Source: Balaenoptera acutorostrata (lineage: Eukaryota > Chordata > Mammalia > Artiodactyla > Balaenopteridae). From it: a stretch of 64,000 nucleotides of DNA. The notes under the pieces are model-generated. The model was given only the letters and a program-made list of their open reading frames with translations. It made no database searches and had not been told where the DNA came from. Positions 48,144 to 59,599 of this stretch are shown here, piece by piece. The stretch covers positions 83,105,254 through 83,169,253 of the forward strand of contig NC_080068.1 of the NCBI RefSeq assembly GCF_949987535.1, written 5' to 3'. The position numbers and the translations under genes were made by a program. Every line of letters begins with the position of its first letter. Position 1 is the stretch's first letter.

Positions 48144-51100
48144 ATGGTAATAGGAACATAATATCAATAATTACCTTAAATGTAAATGGATTAAATTCTC
48201 CAACCTAAAGACACAGACTGGCTGAATGGATAAAAAACAAGACCCGTATACATGCTGTCTACAAGAGACCCACTTCAAACCTAGGGATATATACAGGCTG
48301 AAACTGAGGGGACAGAAAAAGATATTCCATTCAAATGAAAATCAAAAGAAAGCTGGAGTAGCAATTCTCATAACAGACAAAATAGATTTTAAAATAAAGA
48401 ATGTTACAAGAGACAAAGAAGGACACTACATAGTGATCAAGGGATCAATCCAAGAAGAAGATACCACAGTTGTAAATATGTACGCCACCAACATAGGAGC
48501 ACTACAATACCTAAGGTAAATGCTAATAGCCATAAAACGGGAAATCGACAGCTACACAATAATAGTAGGGGACTTTAACACCTGACTTTCACCAATGAAC
48601 AGATCAATCAAAATGAAAATAAATAAGGAAACACAAGCTTTAAATGACACATTAGAAAAGATGTGGAGTTAATTGATATTTATAGGACATTCCATCCAAA
48701 AACACAGAATACACTTTCTTCTGAAGTGCTCATGGAACATTCTCCAGGATAGATCATATCTTGGGTCACAAATCAAGCCTCAGTAAATTTAAGAAAATTG
48801 AAATCATATCAAGTATCTTTTCTGACCAGAACACTATGAGACTAGATATCAATTACAGGAAAAAAACTGTAAAAAATACAAACACATGGAGGCTAAATAA
48901 TACGCCACTAAATAAGCAAGAAATCACTGAAGAAAGCAAAGAGGAAATCAGAAAATACCTAGAAACAAATGACAATGAAAACATGACAACGCAAAACCTA
49001 TGGGATGCAGCAAAAGCAGTTCTAAGAGGAAAGTTTACAGCAATACAATCCTACCTCAAGAAAGAAGAAAAATGTCAAATAAACAACCTAACCTTACAAC
49101 TAAAGCAATTAGAGAAAAAAGAAGAACAAAAAAATCCAAAGTTAGCAGAAGGAAAGAAGTCATAAAGATCAGATCAGAAATAAATGAAAAAGAAATGATG
49201 GAAACAATAGCAAAGATCAATAAAACTATAAGCTGGTTCTTTGAGAAGATAAACAAAATTGACAAATCATTAGCCAGATTCATCAAGAAAGAAAGGGAGA
49301 AGACTCAAATCAACAGAATTAGAAATAAAAAAAGAGAAGTAACTACTGACACTGCAGAAATACAAAAGATCATGAGAAACTACTATGGCAACTATATGCC
49401 AATAAAATGGACAACCTCCAAGAAATGGACAAATTCTTAGAAAAGTACAACCTTCCAAGACTGAACCAGGAAGAAACAGAAAATATAAACAGAACAGACA
49501 CAAGCACTGAAGTTAAAACTGTGATTAAAAGTCTTCCAACAAACAAAAGCCCAGGGCCAGATGGCTTCACAGGTGAATTCTATGAAACATTTAGAGAAGA
49601 GCTAACACCTATCCTTCTCAAAATCTTCCAAAATACAGCAGAGGGAGGAACACTCCAAAACTCATTCTATGAGGCCACCATCACCCTGATTACAAAACCA
49701 GACACAGATGTCCCCAAAAAAGAAAACTACAGGCCAATATCACTGATGAACATAGATGCAAAAATCCTCAACAAAATACTAGCAAACAGAATCCAACAGC
49801 ACATTAAAAGGATAATGCACCACGATCAAGTGGGGTTTATCCCAGGAATGCAAGGATTTTTCAATATAGGAAACCGGTCTGTGTGATACATCATATTAAC
49901 AAATTGAAGGATAAAAACCATATGATAATCTCAATAGATGCAAAAAGATTTTGACAAAATTCAACACCCATTTATGATAGAAACTCTCCAGAAAGGGGGC
50001 ATGGAGGGAATCTACCTCAACATAATAAAGGCCATATATGACAAACCTACAGTCAACATCGTTCTCAGTGGTGAAAAACTGAAACCTTTTCTTCTAAGAT
50101 CAGGAACAAGAAAAGGTTGCCCACTCTCACCACTATTATTCAACATAGTTGTGGTAGATTTAGCCATGGCAATCAGAGAAGAAAAAGAAATAAAAGGAAT
50201 CCTAATCAGAAAAGAAGAAGCAAAACTGTCACTGTTGCAGATGACACGATACTATACATAGAGAATCCTAAAGATACTACCAGAAAACTAATAGAGCTAA
50301 TCAATGAATTTGGTAAAGTAGCAGGCTACAATATTAATGCACAGAAATCTCTTACATTTCTTTACACTAATGATGAAAGATCAGAAAGAGAAATTAAGGA
50401 AACAATCCCATTCACCATTGCAACAAAAAGAATAAAATACCAAAGAATAAACATACCAAAGGAAGTAAAAGACCTGTATGCAGAAAACTATAAGACACTG
50501 ATGAAAGAAATTAAAGACAATGCAGACAGAGAGCTATACCATGTTCTTGGATTGGAAGAATCAACATTATGAAAATGACTATACTACCCAAAGCAATGTA
50601 CAGATTCAATGAAATCCCTATCAAACTACCAGTGGCATATTTCACAGAACTAGAACAAAAAATTGCACAATTTTTATGGAAACAGTAAAGACTTCGAGTA
50701 GCCAAAGCCATATTGAGAAAGAAAAATGGAGCTGGAGGAATCAGGCTCCCTCACTTCAGAATATACTACAAAGCTACAGTAATCAAGACAGTATGGTACT
50801 GGTGCAAAAACAGAAATATAGATCAATGGAACAGGATAGGAAGCCCAGAGATAAACCCATGCACACATGGTCACCTTATTTTTGATAATGGAGCCAAGAA
50901 TATACAACGGAGAAAAGACAGCCTCTTCAATAAGTGGTGCTGGGAAAACTGGACAGCTACATGTAAAAGAATGAAATGAGAACACTTCCTAACAGCATAC
51001 ACAAAAGCAAACTCAAAATGGATTAAAGACCTAAATGTAAGACCAGACACTATAAAACTCTTCTAGGAAAACATAGGAAAAACACCCTTTGACATAAATC

Positions 51101-51950
51101 ACAGCAAGGTCTTTTTTGACCCACCTCCTAGAGTAAGGGATATAAAAACAAAAATAAACAAGTGGGACCTAATGAAACTTAAAAGCTTTTGCACAGCAAA
51201 GGAAACCATAAACAAGAAGAAAAGACAACCCTCAGAATGGGAGATAATATTTGCAAACAAAGCAACTGACAAAGGATGAATCTCCAAAATATACAAGCAG
51301 CTCATGCAGCTCAATATCAAAAAAACAAACACCCAATCCAAAAATGGGCAGAAGACCTAAATGGATATTTCTCCAAAGAAGATATACAGATTGTCAAAAA
51401 ACACACGAAACGTTCAACATCACTAATCATTAGAGAAATGCAAAATAAAACTACAATGAGGTATCACCTCACACCGGTCAGAATGGCCATCATCAAAAAA
51501 TCTACAAACAATAAATGCTGGAGAGGGTGTGGAGAAAAGGGAACCCTTTTGCCCTGTTGGTGGGAATGTAAACTGATACAGCCACTATGGAGAACAGTAT
51601 GGAGGTTCCTTAAGAAAACTAAAAATAGAACTACCACATGACCCAGCAATCCCCCTACTGGGCATATACCCTGAGAAAACCATAATTCAAAAAGAGTCAT
51701 GTACCACAATGTTCATCACAGCACTATTTACAATAGCCAGGACATGGAAGCAACCTAAGTGTCCATCGACAGATGAATGGATAAAGAAGATGTGGCACAT
51801 ATATACAATGGAATATTACTCAGCCATAAAAAGAAACGAGATTGAGGTACTTATAGTGAGTTGGATGGACCAAGAGTCTGTCATACACAGTGAAGTAAGT
51901 CAGAAAGAGAAAACAAATACCGTATGCTAACATATATATATGGAATTAAA
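48144..51950 (+). pseudogene. L1 ORF2 (endonuclease and reverse transcriptase), multiply broken
   Basis: The ATG at 48144 is followed by TAA at the sixth codon (48159-48161). Homology then runs the full length in changing frames. Endonuclease sequence is at 48226-48519, with CLQETHFK, KKAGVAILI and KEGHYIVIKG. Central blocks are at 48761-49165 and about 49130-49440. The reverse transcriptase is at 49407-49886 ([33 protein letters not shown]) and 49938-50261 ([19 protein letters not shown]). The catalytic motif reads VADD (50234-50245) where FADD is usual. The C-terminal domain is at 51276-51641 and 51709-51930 (MEYYSAIKRNEIEVLIVSWM). It would not make an active protein. Confidence 0.9.
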
Positions 51951-52315
51951 AAAAAATGGTTCTGAGGAACCTAGGGGTAGGACAGGAATAAAGACGCAGA
52001 TGTAGAGAATGGACTTGAGGGCACGGGGAGGGAGAAGGGTAAGCTGGCGTGAAGTGAGAGAGTAGAATTGACATATATACACTACCAAATGTAAAACAGA
52101 TAGCTAGTGGGAAGCAGCTGCATAGAACAGGGAGATCAGCTCGGTGCTTTGTGACCACATAGAATGGTGGGATAAGGAGGGTGGGAGGCAGGCACAAGAG
52201 CGAGGAGATATGGGGATATATGTATATGTATAACTGATTCACTATGTTATACAGCAAAAACTAACACAACATTGTAAAGCAATTATACTCCAATAAAGAT
52301 GTTAAAAAGTAAAAA
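51951..52315 (+). other. L1 3'UTR and A-rich tail
   Basis: The 3'UTR contains the artiodactyl L1 phrases GAAGCAGCTGCATAGAACAG, TCAGCTCGGTGCTTTGTGAC, CAGCAAAAACTAACACAACA and TGTAAAGCAATTATACTCCA. It ends CAATAAAGATGTTAAAAAG. AATAAA at 52292-52297 is the likely polyadenylation signal. The tail is short and interrupted, consistent with age. Confidence 0.85.
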
Positions 52316-52329
52316 AATAAAATTGAGTA

Positions 52330-54129
52330 AAATTTGTATGATCTAGTAGTTACTATATTTGCTTATTTTATGATATTGTAGTGATAATGCTTCCTTATTC
52401 AACTTCTGAAGAGTGACATATAAAGAACATAGTTAATAAGACCCAGTGCAATTTACCTAATGTGCTATACTTGAAGAAATCTCTGATAAGGATTGAGTCC
52501 TATAGAGAAATTATACATTACACTTTTGTTTATCTAGATATATTTTAGCACAAGTGTATTTATTGTGGTTGAACTGTTCAGAGAGCTTACACAGTGCTGA
52601 TCAAAACAGCCCTGACACAAGATGTCCTCGTTTATTTTAGGCATACAGTGAGGAAATCCGGTATGCTGCTAGTCTACTTTATAGCTACTGAATAAGTAGA
52701 GATGAAGGGGGAAGAAAAGGAATAATGTGAAAGCTTAACATGGAGTTAAGAAAAGGGAAAATTTTTTTTCATAGTTTGCTTTCATATTTTATACACACAC
52801 ACATATACACAGACATACATATATACATATGTATGGGAGTTTTTCATGTGTTTATCACTTAATGAAATATAAAATTTAAGATGTAAGATATATCTAATAT
52901 ATCCCCATACAGCTTTCACTAGTGTAAATTGATCACTCAGATAATGCAAGCCAATGATATAAATTTAAAAAACAAGGAGAAGCTTATATCATAAGGAAAA
53001 TGGCATTGCAAAGGTGAGATATTCTTTTAAAATACACTATATTTAAAGAAGATTTAAAGTTGATTTATACATATCTTTAATGGGAAGCATTCTCCAACAA
53101 TTCAGTTAGTTCTTAGAGTGAAGTGTGAACTAATCACCCCAAATTTTAAATACATGTATATGCTGTAATTGTTTACTCTAATTGATACTCATGGAATAAT
53201 ATTTTGTATAATTTTAAATATGCTGCCATCATTTGAATAAAAATGCAAACTACAAACTTTGATACAGTAAATTTTTAAGGTCATAGTTTATTTTATAAAA
53301 TAGAGCTTGAATATAATTTCAAGTTTTTCCTTTATGTAATTATGCTTATAAAAACAATTTATCTCAAAATGTGGTATATTATTTAAAATGTCATATTATT
53401 TCCTTTCTTGCTTTTTTCCAAATTTTTAGCCTCTATACTTATTACTAGTTATTTTAGGAGTAGCCAAAATTTAACTACCCATTTTGTTGCTAATGGCACA
53501 GAGATCTAAGAGCCCATAGTTAACTTTGTTCTATCAAGAATATTTTAAAAGTATTTACATAAAAGCCTAGCCAGACATTTCTCCCAGAATCAAAGATTGA
53601 TTTTTAAACTTTAATTTAAAGAGAAACACTTTGCTAGAAATATATCTTATTTAAATTCTCTGGAGAGTTTTCTATGATAATTATGAACTCTGCTTTTGGT
53701 ATATTCACCTCTCAAATTCTTGTAATTAACTGAAAGTAATGTGCTATCGTGTTTCCTAGCTATAAAAACAATTGGGTCTCAAAGAATAGAGTACCTCATT
53801 AAAGCTAAGACATAATGATCACCTGAGTATTTTTCCAACAGACTAATTTTGCTTTACAACTATAACTTTATCACATTTTTTGCAATATCTTATCACATAA
53901 TGAAAAGTAAATGCTTAGATGCTTATTGCTGACAAGTTGGAAAAGCAGCACAAGTTCCTAGTCCAATCATGGAGATGTTCTGGAGGTCAGAGAAAAGTGT
54001 CAGACTACAAAGAGTTACAGTGAAACCAGAGGGAAACACCTGAGGAAAGAGAAGGCACTTTGATCTGATGAGGAAAGGAAAGGGCAGTCCAGAGCTGAGC
54101 AGAATCAGTTTCTAGATTCGAGTGAGGGG

Positions 54130-54131
<2 letters not shown>
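52330..54131. other. Non-coding AT-rich DNA
   Basis: No gene. An impure ACACAC and ATACAT patch is at about 52791-52835. Confidence 0.4.

Positions 54132-54162
<31 letters not shown>
54132..54162. repeat. Poly(A) tract, 31 A
   Basis: Uninterrupted A run. It precedes old L1 sequence rather than following a retroelement, so it may be the tail of an unrecognised insertion ending just before it. Confidence 0.9.
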
Positions 54163-54164
<2 letters not shown>

Positions 54165-54167
54165 CCT

Positions 54168-54560
54168 CTACGTTATGCCATACATAAAAATCAAATAAAA
54201 ATATATTAAAGACTTAAATGTAAGACCTGAAACTGTAAAACTTATAGAAGAAAAAACAACAGAAAAGTTTCTTAACATTAGTCTTGACAATAATTTCATA
54301 GATACGACACCAAAACTATAAGCAAGATGAGTAAAAATAGATAAGTGGGACTACAATAAACTAAAAGGTTTCTGCATAGCACAGGAAAAAAAAAAGACAA
54401 AAACAGAATGCAAAGACAGCCTATAGAATAGGAGAAACCATTTATCTGATAAAGGGCTAATTTCCCAAATAATTCAGGAACTCCTACAACTCAATAGCAA
54501 AACACAAACAAACAAAAACAACTTGATTAAAAAAATGGGCAAAGGACTTGAACAGACATC
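54168..54560 (+). mobile_element. Ancient L1 ORF2 fragment, sense
   Basis: It keeps L1 ORF2 order: AAGACTTAAATGTAAGACCT, AACTGTAAAACTTATAGAAG, AGATAAGTGGGACTACAATA, AGGTTTCTGCATAGCACAGG, TCTGATAAAGGGCTAATTTC and CCTACAACTCAATAGCAAAA. Much more diverged than the full-length L1, so an older (L1M-type) copy. No usable frame remains. Confidence 0.78.
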
Positions 54561-56189
54561 ACCATTTTAAAAATATCTTCTTGTTTTTCTGCTACAATAG
54601 GCACCAATTTCAGTAGCAGGGTGGAGGTGGCTGACTAGACAGAGGAAAAACTAAAATGTAACTGTCTTTCTAAATGAGAAATAGAAGGCCTTCTGGGCCT
54701 TCTGGAAATATATATATTTCTCACAATATAGTTTGAGCACCCAGATTTTGGTTTATAAATACCGTTCCTAACATAAAAAGAACTGAAATTTCATTTCTGG
54801 GGTGATGTGGCCACCCTACCAAAGCAGCATGGACACCTACCCAAAATTTGGTTTTGGTGTGGATATTGAGACTAATATCGTACATACTAGAGGGTATGAA
54901 AAGATTTAACACTCAGATTATGAGGCTTTTCAGAATATCAGGGCAGGACCACCAAGCTGTTTCAAAAATGGTTTGAGGTAGCAAGGAAGTGAACTAGTTT
55001 GATTTTTTTTTTGTAGTGAGAAGGGAGGGGCTGGGATGAGTATTCGCAAGTGTGGTAAGGGGCTTGTGTGGTTTGAACCTCCCACTGACACTAAAGGAAG
55101 GATTGCCCGGGCTTCCTTATAAACTTGCCCAAATGTTCGGCAAGAGGGCCAAGGCTTAAAAGCTCTCAGCAGTCAAACATCAAAAAATGGAGTAAGACTC
55201 TATTACAATTCACCTCTGATGTTTGACTGATGATTAAAATGTGACATTTTTCATTTAATCAAGTTTGAACTTGTTCAAAAAAGCCATTATGGTGATCTAT
55301 GAAGCCTGTAGCCTGTAAAGAAGGTGAAAGTTCTATTGGATGCCTTATTCAGGAGCCTAGCATTGTACATTCTGGGAAGTGAAGAGAGTGCTTTGGTCAC
55401 TATCAGTAGTGCATGAAACTCCTCAAAATGTTAATGTCATGAAAAACAATAAAAGGTAGGAGGGATGTCCTAAAGTAAAAGAGACAAAAGATATATGTCA
55501 ATTCATTGTTCTTGTTTAGATCTGGGGGAACATATATGTATAAATTGGGGGGATGGCAATTGGGGAAATGTAGATATTACACTACATATTATTTTATTGA
55601 TAAAATATTTATATGATATTTGTGGTGTAGAGCAGTAGGAATGTGTCCATGGGAAACACACACTGAAATATTTGATGAGATAGCTTTATGGCTGCTATTT
55701 TGTAAAATATTTTCACAAAATTGAATACAAAATAATACTTGAATATTCCATCTTGACTTTGTAACTGTGGCTATTTGAAATGAAGTTTATCTGGGGTTGA
55801 TGGATGAATGGTAGATTTTTGCAATGTCTCAAGGCAATAGGATGTGTATTATTAAACTATAGATAGTCTTAGTACAGTAAATTTATGCTGGTAATTCTAT
55901 TTTGTATAATTTTTCCTTTTTTTAAATATTTTTTCCTCTCACTTTATTGGTTTGCCTCCTGAGCTACCCTCCTTGCCCTGCATTCTCTCCCAGTGTTTCA
56001 GCAGATTTAATTTAGGGTGCCTAGAAATTGCAAATATGTATCCTTTTTTGATTTGTATTTTATTATATTTTACACAAACAACTGGGTTTGAACTGTATTA
56101 CTCCTGGTATCTTTAAAATATTGTGGGTGTTTTAATAAATTTTATATTTATTTTGTGCACAAAAAATATTTTTTTTCATTATCAAATAT
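54561..56189. other. Non-coding DNA with possible old L1 3' sequence
   Basis: No gene. The segment at about 55550-55700 (for example ACACACACTGAAATATTTGA) weakly resembles the 3' part of ancient L1s. The rest shows nothing I can name. Confidence 0.35.
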
Positions 56190-56789
56190 TTTATTTTTCT
56201 TAACATCTTTACTGGAGTATAATTGCTTTACAATGGTGTGTTAGTTTCTGCTGTATAACAAAGGGAATCAGCTATATGCATACATATATCCCCATATCCC
56301 CTCCCTCTTGTGTCTCCCTCCCACCCTCCCTGTCCCACCCCTCTAGGTGGACACAAAGCACCGAGCTGATCTCCCTGTGCCATGTGGCTGCTTCCCACTA
56401 GCTATCTATTTTACATTTGGTAGTGTATATATGTCCATGCCACTCTTTCACTTCGTCCCAGCTTACCCTTCCCCCTCCCCATGTCCTCAAGTCCATTCTC
56501 TACATCTGCATCTTTATTCCTGTCCTGCCCCTAGGTTCGTCAGAACCATTTTTTTTTTTTTGGATTCCATATATATGGGTTAGCATACAGTATTTGTTTT
56601 TCTCTTTCTGATTACTTCACTCGGTATGACAGTCTCTAGGTCCATCCACCTCACTGCAAATAACTCAATTTCATTTCTTCTTATGGCTGAGTAATATTCC
56701 ATTGTATATATGTGCCACATCTTCTTTATCCATTCATCTGTCGATGGACACAAGTTGCTTCCATGTCCTGGCTATTGTAAATAGTGCTG
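56190..56789 (-). mobile_element. L1 LINE 3' end, antisense, 5'-truncated
   Basis: It starts with the reversed L1 3' end (TCTTAACATCTTTACTGGAG, TATAATTGCTTTACAATGG) and runs through the 3'UTR (AAGCACCGAGCTGATCTCCC) into the C-terminal ORF2 region (AATATTCCATTGTATATATG, TCTGTCGATGGACAC). It ends at ATAGTGCTG, position 56789. About 600 bp is present, closely related to the 3' end of the 44724-52315 L1. The next bases are the poly(T) of the PRDX1 retrocopy. Confidence 0.9.
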
Positions 56790-56792
56790 AAA

Positions 56793-57475
56793 TTTTTTTT
56801 TTTTTCTCAGCTCAAGTTTAATAAAACTACAAAAGACCAAAAGTGATACCCTACTACTATACACATCAGTTTGCCTGCCCCATAATACAGCTCAGGCCAT
56901 TCCCTCCAGAGGAAGAAAGGCTGGCCTCCCCAACCCCTGCAGGAAAGGCCTGTCCTGTCCCACACCACATCTGGGCTGAGTGTAAGGTCTTGTGTTTTAA
57001 GCATGACAATAGTACAAAAGAGGTTTGTTCTCATGGCCGCCTACTGCAGCCTGGCCCTAAAATGGCCCAGTGCTCACTTCTGCTTAGAGAAATATTCTTT
57101 GCTCTTCTGGACATCAGGCTTGATGGTTTCACTGCCAGGCTTCCAGCCAGCTGGGCGTACTTCCCCAGGTTTATCAGTAAACTGGAAGGCCTGAACTAGT
57201 CTCAGCGACTTATCCACCGAATGGCCAACAGGAAGGTCATTTATGGTGATCTGTCGAAGGATACCTTTATCATCAATAATAAAAAGGCTCCTGAATGAGA
57301 TGCCTTCATCAGCCTTTAAGACTACATAGTCCTGAGCAATGGTGCGCTTGGGGTCTGATATCAAGGGAATGTTCATGGGTCCCAGTCCTCCTTGTTTCTT
57401 GGGTGTGCTGATCCATGCCAGGTGACAGAAGTGAGAATCCACAGAAGCACCAATCACTTGGCAGTTGAGTTTCTT
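56793..57475 (-). pseudogene. PRDX1 processed pseudogene (peroxiredoxin 1), 5'-truncated
   Basis: PRDX1 is a cytosolic 2-Cys peroxiredoxin that reduces hydrogen peroxide with thioredoxin. On the minus strand an intronless C-terminal reading frame runs from about 57475 to the TGA at 57076-57074. It keeps [48 protein letters not shown] and the exact C-terminus SKEYFSKQK. About 134 of the usual 199 residues remain. The 3'UTR follows to 56806, with ATTAAA near its end and a 13-base poly(A) (T run 56793-56805). The peroxidatic cysteine is lost by truncation. The resolving cysteine of the VCP motif is arginine (GEVRPAGW, codon 57157-57155). No stop interrupts the remaining frame, so it is fairly young, but it has no promoter or start and cannot give a working enzyme. 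Confidence 0.93.
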
Positions 57476-57658
57476 TTTTTTTTTTTTTTAATGGAAAAAT
57501 GGTATATTCTTAGCTTCCTCAGAAAGGCACAGCATACATGGTTCAAACAGCAAATCTGTGGTGGCCATCAGACCTTTGGCAGGGGCTACATTACATTTGT
57601 TAAACAAGTTGGGTTTTTAGCCATTTCATAAGTTTATAAGACCTGTTCATTTACATTG

Positions 57659-57659
<1 letters not shown>
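57476..57659. other. Unassigned segment after a 16-base T run
   Basis: The T run at 57474-57489 is followed by AATGGAAAAATGGTATATTC and about 150 bp of non-repetitive sequence, ending at an AT microsatellite. The run may be part of the L1-endonuclease target (TTTT/AA) of the PRDX1 insertion. It could also be the reversed poly(A) of a second retrocopy whose 3'UTR would then be this segment. I do not recognise a source gene. Confidence 0.4.

Positions 57660-57709
<50 letters not shown>
57660..57709. repeat. (AT)n microsatellite, about 25 units
   Basis: An uninterrupted AT run of 50 bp. It can form a cruciform and is likely to vary in length. Confidence 0.96.
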
Positions 57710-57714
<5 letters not shown>

Positions 57715-58089
57715 CACACACATTTTTCACCAATACAACATATATACTATCTAGAGCCTATTTATTTTCTTATGTCAACTTTGGTTTCGTAGTGATCAAA
57801 TTGTGGCAAAACTAAATTAGAGGTATTGATACTGTCATTAATTTGACTTAGAAAGTTAACACAAAGAAGAACCAACTGTTTTTAAAAATAGTCTTTGGTT
57901 GCATGTTAAAGGCATACTTCAGCATGAATAGAGAAAAACACTCAATTACAAGATTTAGTTCAAAAAAAAGGATAATCCTAGAGGTCTCACAGCATGACCT
58001 ATATATTGACAGAGTCCTCTGTTATGTGATTTTTTTAATGGCTAACACACTTCAATTGTACTACTTTTAAAAATTTTTGTAAAATTTTA
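57710..58089. other. Non-coding AT-rich DNA
   Basis: Nothing recognised. Confidence 0.4.
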
Positions 58090-58260
58090 AAAATGCACAC
58101 ACATACACAGAAAGAGAGAGATGGTGGAAATGAGTGTGGTAAATTATTAAAAATTGGTAATTCTAGTTAAAGGGCATATGATATTCATTGTTCTATTCTT
58201 TCACCTTTTTTGGTAGGTTTGAAATTTTTAAAATAAAATTTAAAATCTGTTTTGTATGAA
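58090..58260 (+). mobile_element. Possible ancient L1 3' end
   Basis: AAATTGGTAATTCTAGTTAA, GGGCATATGATATTCATTGT, CTATTCTTTCACC and GTAGGTTTGAAATTTTTAAAA resemble the 3'UTR of old L1 subfamilies. Confidence 0.45.
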
Positions 58261-58349
58261 AATTTTTATTAATTTATGGAAAATAATATACAAGATCTAC
58301 GCCAAAATATTTTGAATTTTACAAATCTTAAGAAAAATTAGGGTAGACT

Positions 58350-58560
58350 ATAAGGAACAAAAGTAGCAGTAAGGACACCAGTTAAGAAGCTCCCACAATA
58401 ATTCAAGTGAGAGATGATAATAGCAGGTGAATAAAGGTATAGAAGAAAACCAAGAAAATGTGATACTCCCGAAACCAAAGGAAGAAAGAACACCAGTAAC
58501 GCTTCTCGAAGACTGAATAAAATGACTAAGATGTTTTATCATGATTGGGTAAAGTGAAAA
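58350..58560 (-). mobile_element. Possible L2 fragment, antisense
   Basis: GTAGCAGTAAGGACACCAGT, TTAAGAAGCTCCCACAATAA and TTCAAGTGAGAGATGATAAT resemble upstream antisense L2 sequence. Diverged. Confidence 0.4.
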
Positions 58561-59599
58561 TCCTTAGTTACCTCAACAGAGTGGTTTTTAAGGGTTTTTA
58601 ATTAGATTGGAGGGGATATATGTGTGATTGAAGTGGGCTATAGAGAGGATTTTGAAGAAAAGAGTTGAGAAAGCAAATAATGAAGAATGTATTTGACTTT
58701 GTCTTTTCTGTGAAGAAGAACAAGGAAATGGGATGTCAGCTAGTGAGAAGTGGGTTATTGCAGGGATATTTTTTCATGGTAGATGTTTTAGCATACTTAG
58801 TTTCCAGTTAAAAGGCTGTTAACAGCAAGAGCATTGCTTGCATTGTGTAGAACTCACAGGATATATTACAGAAGTGCAGAAGATGGCTTGGGGAACAGAA
58901 GAGGTCTTCTCTTAGTAAAGAAAGGATGTTCAGGGTATACGGATACATGTGAAGGAGAGATGATAGATTGCATAATGAATAGATAGTGCAGTTCTTGTCC
59001 AAATACTTCTATTTTCTGAATAAACAACAAGCCTCTGCAGTAGAGAAGAGGAAGAATTTTTAGGAGAGATTGAAATTCTCACTTCAGAGAGTGGAATTTA
59101 ACAAATTTAATTGGGGAAAAAAGTGGGATTCCTATAGACCATTGCTAAGCATCCAGTAAGCAAGTAGCATAGTTTTATCCAGTCATCTTAAATGATACAC
59201 AGGGAGTTATAATTGGAGTTGGGGTTTCAAGAAGTGAGTAGGGGAGAGATAGTGGTTGATGAGTTACATTCTATGTGAGAATGTATGTTATGATGAACAA
59301 TGGAATCTCAGCTAGACTGGAAGATAACTTAAGATATCAGGGGAGTAATATGGAAAAAGGAGAGGGACAATGAACTAGATTTCCTGATGAATTGAAGAAT
59401 TTTGATGTGGCAAGTGAGTTAGGAGATGTTGACCAGAGTGTCATAATTGAAATTAAGATTTTAGAGGTGATGAAGGTAGTATTGATATGAGTGAGCAATA
59501 TCTGGAGTATGGCTATGGAAGTGGGTAGCTGAGGTGTAGGAAAAGGGGGAAATGTTTGAAAAAGTAAATTCTGGAAATAGAAGAAAAATGATTTAGAAA
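58561..59599. other. Non-coding purine-rich DNA
   Basis: No gene. The purine-rich character could reflect further unrecognised L2 sequence. Confidence 0.35.

Larger units (their letters stand above)
44724..52315 (+). mobile_element. Structurally full-length L1 LINE with 14 bp TSD, inactive
   Basis: All L1 parts are present in order: 5'UTR, ORF1, ORF2, 3'UTR and an A-rich tail. AATAAAAGTGAGTA at 44710-44723 and AATAAAATTGAGTA at 52316-52329 form a target-site duplication with one mismatch, which fixes both ends. Without the inserted SINE and its duplicated site, the element is about 7.3 kb. Frameshifts and stops disable both ORFs, so it cannot move by itself. Divergence is moderate, lower than that of the L1 pieces at 54.2-60.8 kb. 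Confidence 0.95.
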
